Position numbers and translations under genes: made by a program. From Sphingomonas naasensis (GTDB lineage Bacteria > Pseudomonadota > Alphaproteobacteria > Sphingomonadales > Sphingomonadaceae), in assembly GCF_004792695.1 (NCBI RefSeq), contig NZ_SRXU01000003.1, positions 248,001 to 312,000 of the forward strand: a DNA stretch of 64,000 nucleotides. Direction: 5' to 3'. Numbering within the stretch: position 1 is the first letter of the stretch; each line of letters begins with the position of its first letter. The notes under the pieces were generated by a model. That model was given only the letters and a program-made list of their open reading frames with translations, ran no database searches and had not been told where the DNA came from. This document shows, piece after piece, positions 24,801-30,800 of this stretch.

Positions 24801-27800
24801 CCCGCCCGCAGGCAGCATCAGCGTATCGCCGTTGAGGAAACCGAGCAGTTGCTGGCCGGCGAAGAGATCGAATGCGCCGCCCGCGCTCGCCGCATCCAGC
24901 GTGTCCTGGCCGCCGGCCGGATCGTTGAGCAAGATGATGATCTGCGCGCCCGAGGCCTCGGCGCCGGACAGGCTGCCCGGATCGGCCATCGTGCCCGCGC
25001 CCGCAGCGCCCGCCGCGACGAAATAGGTCGTCGCGGAGGTCACCAGCCGGCTGGTGTCGCCGGTCAGCGTGACGTCGGCGAAATTATAGGTCCCGACCGC
25101 GCCGTTGAGGCCGGCGATCTCGATCGGCACTGCCGCGTTGATCGTCGAGGCAGCGCCGTCGGCGTCGGCGTTCGAGCCGTCACCAAAGCGGAAAGTGCCG
25201 GTGATCGCGGCGGTGGTCAGATCGACGCCGATCCCCAGGCCGGTGATGCTGCTGCTTTCGCTGACGATGATGTTCGCGGCGGTGGTCGATCCGCTGAGAT
25301 CGATGCCGGTGCCGCCGGTGCCCGAGATGTCGAGCGTCTGGAAGCTGACATTGCCGGTCGCCCCGGTCAGGTCGACCGCGGTCTGCCCGGCACTCACGCC
25401 GGTGATGTCGACATTGCCGAAGCTGATCGCGCCGGCCGAACCGCCGACGATGGCGATGCCCGCCCCGCCGGAGAGCTGGACATCGCCCAGCATGGTGGTG
25501 CCGTCGGCGTCGAGGAACAGCACGCCCGAACCCGCGCTCGCGCTGATCGTCGCCTGCGAGAAATCGAGCACGCCGCCGGTCTGGCCGGAGACGACGAAAT
25601 TGTCGGTAGTCAGGCCTTGGGTCAGGCTGCCGAGATAGGTGACGTTGGCATTCGAATTCTGCAGCACGAAGCCGGCGACCGCGCCGTTCGCGACGCTGGT
25701 CCCGGCGCCGAAGAAGAAATTGCCCGACGAATCATTGGCGACGTTGATCCCGGCGTCGCCGCCATGCAGCGTCGCCGTGCCGGTGAACGAATAGGTGCCG
25801 TCGGCATCGATGAACTGGAATCCGTCGCCATCGGTGACGTCGATCGTGCCGTCGTGGAAGCTGGCGGTGCCGGTGTGCCCGAACGCGACCACCGTGGCGC
25901 TCGCGCCGGTGCCGCTGGTGATGTCGCCGGCATAATCGAGATTGACCTGATCGCCGAACAGGACGGCGACGCCGACCGTGTCGGTGATCGTGGCATTGGC
26001 GAACACGTAATCGCCGCTGCCGCTCAGGATCAGCCCGCCATCGGTGAGATCGAGGCTGCCGACATTGAGCACCGGCATGCCGGCGTCGGCTGCGGTGCTG
26101 CCGATCATGAAGATGCCGCCATCGGTGGCGGTGATGCTGCCGAAATTGAGCGTCAGCGCGGCATTCTGCCCGGCCAGCGCGGTATTGCCGAGCGTGTCGA
26201 TGGTGCCGCCGCCGACGATCGCGGTGAGCGCGCCATTGCCGATCAGCGCGACGCCGACGTCATTGGCGTTGACCACGTTGAGGCTGGTGAGATCGAGGCT
26301 GCCGTCGCCGAACAGGCTGAAGCCGACTCCATCGACGCGCGCACCGGCAGCGCCGACGGCAACCGTGCCGGTCACGGTCTGCGCGCCCGCGGCCGCCAGA
26401 TCGGCGTCGAACAGCACTTCGTTGGCGGAGAAGCCGCCGGTCTCGCCATTGCCGCCTGCGATCGTGATGTCGTTGAGCGCCGTCACGGCCAGCGTGCCGG
26501 CGCCGCTGCCATCGAGATTCACGACGATGCCGCCGCTCGACGCGAGGCGCAGCCCGCTGAGCGCGACGCTCGCTGCGGCGCCGTTGTCGATCAGATGGAT
26601 CGCCCCGCCCTGCCCGGAAATATCACTGTCGCGGATCACGATGTTGGCGACGCCGCTGCCGAACACGCCGGCGCCACCGGCCGCGCCCGTCTGGACGACG
26701 ATGCCGGCAAGCGTGTTCGATCCGCCCAGCGTGACCGTGTTGGCGGCCGCGACGCTGGTGGTCAGGATCGGCGCGCCCGAGCCGGCGAAGGGATTGGTGA
26801 TCAGGCCCGGGGTGAGCCCGTACAGGATGAGATTGGCGGGGCCGCCCGCCGGCAGCGTGAGCGTGTCGCCGTTGAGGAAGCCGAACAGTTGCTGGCCCGA
26901 GGCGAGATCGAACGAGCCGCCCGCGCTCGCCGCGTCGAGCACGTCCTGGCCGCCGGCCGGGTTGTTGAGCAGCACGATGATCTGCGCGCCCGACGCCTCG
27001 GCGCCCGACAGACTGCCGGGGTTGGCCATCGTCCCCACGCCCGCGGCGCCCGCCGCGACGAAATAGGTCGTCGCCGAGGTCACCAGCCGGCTGGTGTCGC
27101 CGGTCAGGGCGACATCTGCGAAATTATAGGTCCCGACCGCGCCGTTGAGGCCGGTGATCTCGATCGGGATCAGCGCGCTGATCGTCGATGCGGCACCGTC
27201 GGCGTCGGTGCTCGAGCCGTCGCCGTCGCGGAAGCTGCCGGTGATCGCGGCGTTGGTCAGGTCGACGCCGATGCCGACGCCGGTGATGCTGCCGCTCTCG
27301 ACCGTGGTAATGCTGCCGGCAAAGGTCGCGCCGGTGAGATCGATGCCGCGCGTGCCCGTGGTCGAGCTGCCGGTGATGTCGAGCGTGTTGAAGCTGATCG
27401 TGCCCGAGGCCGCGCGCGCCATCACGCCGGTGCGGCCGGCACCGAGGCCGCTGATGTTGACGTCGCCGAAGCTGATCGTGCCGGTGCTGGCGGCGCCGAG
27501 CAAGATGCCCGAAGTGCCGACCCCCGAAATGTTGGTCGTGCCCGTGAAGGTGACACTGCCATCGACATCCGCGAGCGAGATGCCCAGGGTGCTCGTGCCG
27601 CTGATCGAGAGGGCGCCGATGGTCACGGCCCCGCCCGTGGCCACGCCGTCGACACCGACGCCCACGCCGCCAACCCCGCTGATCGCGCCGCCGCCAATCG
27701 TCACCGCGCCAAGGCTGTTCTCGATCGCAAGCCCGGTGTTGCCGGCGCCGCTCACGGTCAGATTGCCGATCGTCACCGCGCCGTTGCCGGTCAGCTGGAC

Positions 27801-30800
27801 ACCGTCGCCACCAGCGCCGCTCGCGCTGATCGCGCCGATGTTGATCGCGCCGCTGTTGTTCACCAGCCGGACCGCATCGGCGGCGCTGCCGCTCACGCTG
27901 ATCGATTGCACGCTGATCGCGCTGCTGCTGTCGCTGATCGACACGCCTTCGCCGACGGTGGTCCCGCCGACTGCGATGCTGCCGAAGACGAGGTTCCCGC
28001 CGGTGACGTTCTGCACGGCCACCGCGCCAGTGGCCGAGGTGGCGGTCGACACCGAGCCGAAGCCGAGCCCGCCCGAGGTGACGTCGGTCAGCGCCAGCGC
28101 CGCGCTCGTGCCGGTCGCGGCGATGTCGATATCGGCGCCCGAGACGGTCAACGTGCCGGCGCCCGCGCCGCTCAGCGCGAGCGTCGTGCCCGAGGCCGAG
28201 GCGAGGTCGAGATGCGTCAGCTGGACCGAGCTGGTCGCGCCGCCGTCGCTGATCGCGATCGCGCCGGTCGCGCCGGCGATGTCCGAATTCTGGATGCGAA
28301 CGTTGCTAACGCCGCTGCCCTCGACGCCGACATCGCCGCCGGCATTGCGGATGACGAGGCCGTCGATCGCGCTGTTGCTGGCGAGGTTGATCGTCGCCGC
28401 GCCGGCGGTGCTGGTGGTGAGCACCGCCGCGCCCGAGCCGGCATAGACATTGGTGATGCCGGCGGGGCCGACACCGCTCACGGTCAGATTGGCGGGCATG
28501 CCTGCCCCGGTGACGGCGAAGAAATCACCATTGAGGAAGCTGACCAGCGACTGTCCGGCGGCGAGATCGAACGATCCGCCCGCGCTCGCCGCATCGAACA
28601 CGTCCTGCCCGCCGGCAGGATTGTTGAGCAGCACAATATATTGCGCGGTGGAGGCGTCCGCCCCGGCGAGGCTGCCCGGATCGTTGCGCGTGCCCGCCCC
28701 GGTCGCGCCGACCGCCGCATAATAGGCCGTGAAGCCGGCGCCGGTGAGGTTCGTGGTGTCGCCCACCAGATTGGCATCGGCGAAGTTATAGCTTCCGTTG
28801 GAAGCGTTCATCAGCGCGATGACGATCGGAATCGCGGCGCTGATCGTGCTGTTCATCGGCGTCGCGCTGCCGTCGCCGAAGCGGAACTGCCCGGTCATAT
28901 TGGCCTGGGTCAGATCGACGCCGATGGCCACGCCCTGGATCGCGCTGCCGGCGATCGTCATCACGTTGCCGGCGTTGGTCGATCCGGTGACGTTGATGCC
29001 GGTGCCCGTACCGCTGCCGTCGCCGGTGATGTCGAGCGTGTTGAACAGCACCGTGCCGTGCGTGTTGCGCACGTCGACACCGTTGAAGTTGCCGAGCCCG
29101 GTGATGTCGACGTCGCCGAAGGTGACGCCACCCGGCACGGTGCCGATGACGATGCCGTTGGCGCCTGGATTGGCGATCGTCACCAGCCCGGCGAAGTTGA
29201 TCGAGCCGGCCAGCCGGTCGAGCACGATCGCGTCGCCCGCGGTGCCGGTGAGCGTGATCGCGCCGAAGCTGATCGCCGATCCGGCCAGCGTATCCTGAAC
29301 GACGATGCCGCCGCTGCCGCTGATCGGGCCGGTGAAGTTGATCGTACCGGCCGCATTGAAGATCGCGACGATCGGCGCGGCGCCGCTGCTGTCGGTGATC
29401 GACCCGGCGAAGGTCAAATTGACGGTGCCGCCGCTGCCGGCGACTCCCTGCTCGCCGATCTGGACCGAGTTGCCGCCGCTGTTGGTGATCGTGCCGCCGT
29501 TGATGCGGACCAGCCCGGTCGAGTTGAGGATGACGAGGCCACCCCCGCCGCTGTTCGAGACGGTCAGCGTGCCGATCGTCAGCGCGTTGCCGCCGGTGCC
29601 GCCGCCCTGCACGGTGTTGAGGATCACGCCCGGGCCGGCCGCGCCGGCCGAACCGACGGTCGCGAAGGTCAGGTTGATCACCAGCGGATCGAGATCCGCA
29701 GCGGTGCCGCCCACCGTATCGATCGTGCCGTCGAGCGTGGCCAGCGTGAAGCCGTTGACCTTGGAATTGACGACGTAAAGACCGGTGGCGCCGCTGTTCA
29801 CGATATCGAGATCGGTGAAGCTCAGGCTGCCGGTGACGTCGGTGAGGAAGACGCCCTGCCCGTTCACACGCGCCGCGGTGGTGCCGACTTCCATCCGGCC
29901 GGCATTGACCGCCTGGATGCCCGCGGTGGCGGTGCTCGCGTCGAAGGCCGCCGAGCGGACGCTGACCCCGCCGGTCTCGCCGGCGCCGCCGCGGATCGTG
30001 ATGCCCGAAAGCCCGGTGACGGTGACCGTGCCGGCGCCCGAGCCGTCGATGTCGAGCACGTTGCCGCCGGTCGCCGACAGCGTCAGGTTCGACAGCGCGG
30101 TGGTGAGGTCTGCGCCGCCATCGTTGATGTCGATCGCGCCGGCACCCCCCGAGATCGTCGAGTTGGCGATCGAGACGTTGCTGCCGCCGTTGACCAGCAC
30201 GCCCGCGCCCGCGCCGCCGCGCACGGTGAGGCCGGTCAACGCCACATTGCCGAGCGTGTTGGTGAGCGCGATGCCCGCGCCGCCGGTGTTCTCGACGATC
30301 ACGCGCTCGATCGCGAAGCCGCCGACCCCGTTCGCGGCGATGCCGGTGCCGGCGCCGCGCACCGTGACGTCGCGGATCACCGAGCCTTGGCCGAGCGTCA
30401 CCGCCGCGCCGGCGGCGCTGGTGCCGACGACGACGCCGTTGGTGCCGCCCAAGCCATATTGGACCGTGCTGCCGTCGACCAGCCGCACATCGACCGCGCT
30501 GGCGCCGCCGAGCAGATATTGGTCGGTCGCGAGAGTCACGCCGGCGGTGTTGATGGTGCCGGCGTTACCGAGCGCGACGACCACGCCGTTCGCACCCGCC
30601 CGCGAGACGGCGTCCGCGATCGTCGTCGGCGCGGCGAGCGTGCCCGCCGCGCCGGTGACGCCGGCGCCGTTGGCATAATAGAAGCCGCCGAACTGGTTGC
30701 CGGTCCGCGCATCGACCGCGAAGCGCGTGGTCGTCAGATCGGAGTAGCGGCTGCCCGAGCGCGCGACATAGTCGCGACGCACCCGGTCGCCCATCTGGCG

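Larger units (their letters stand above)
13800..30690 (-). repeat. nine long-period modules in the adhesin passenger
   Basis: A recognisable module recurs nine times. It begins with an aromatic strand and a Gly-rich turn (YYVLAGATGSGTLSDPGSL), then an Ala-rich helix-like stretch and IVLLNNPAGGQDVLDA. Next come a GQ-L-SF or GF strand, PANV, and NPYAGSGAPILTT. Copies are centred near 30,560 (most divergent), 28,650, 26,980, 24,960, 22,610, 19,640, 18,200, 16,750 and 14,050. Spacing varies from about 1.45 to 3.0 kb. Each module restarts a fresh beta-helix stretch carrying motifs such as GIDLTGN and YNFADV. Boundaries are read by eye. Confidence 0.75.
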
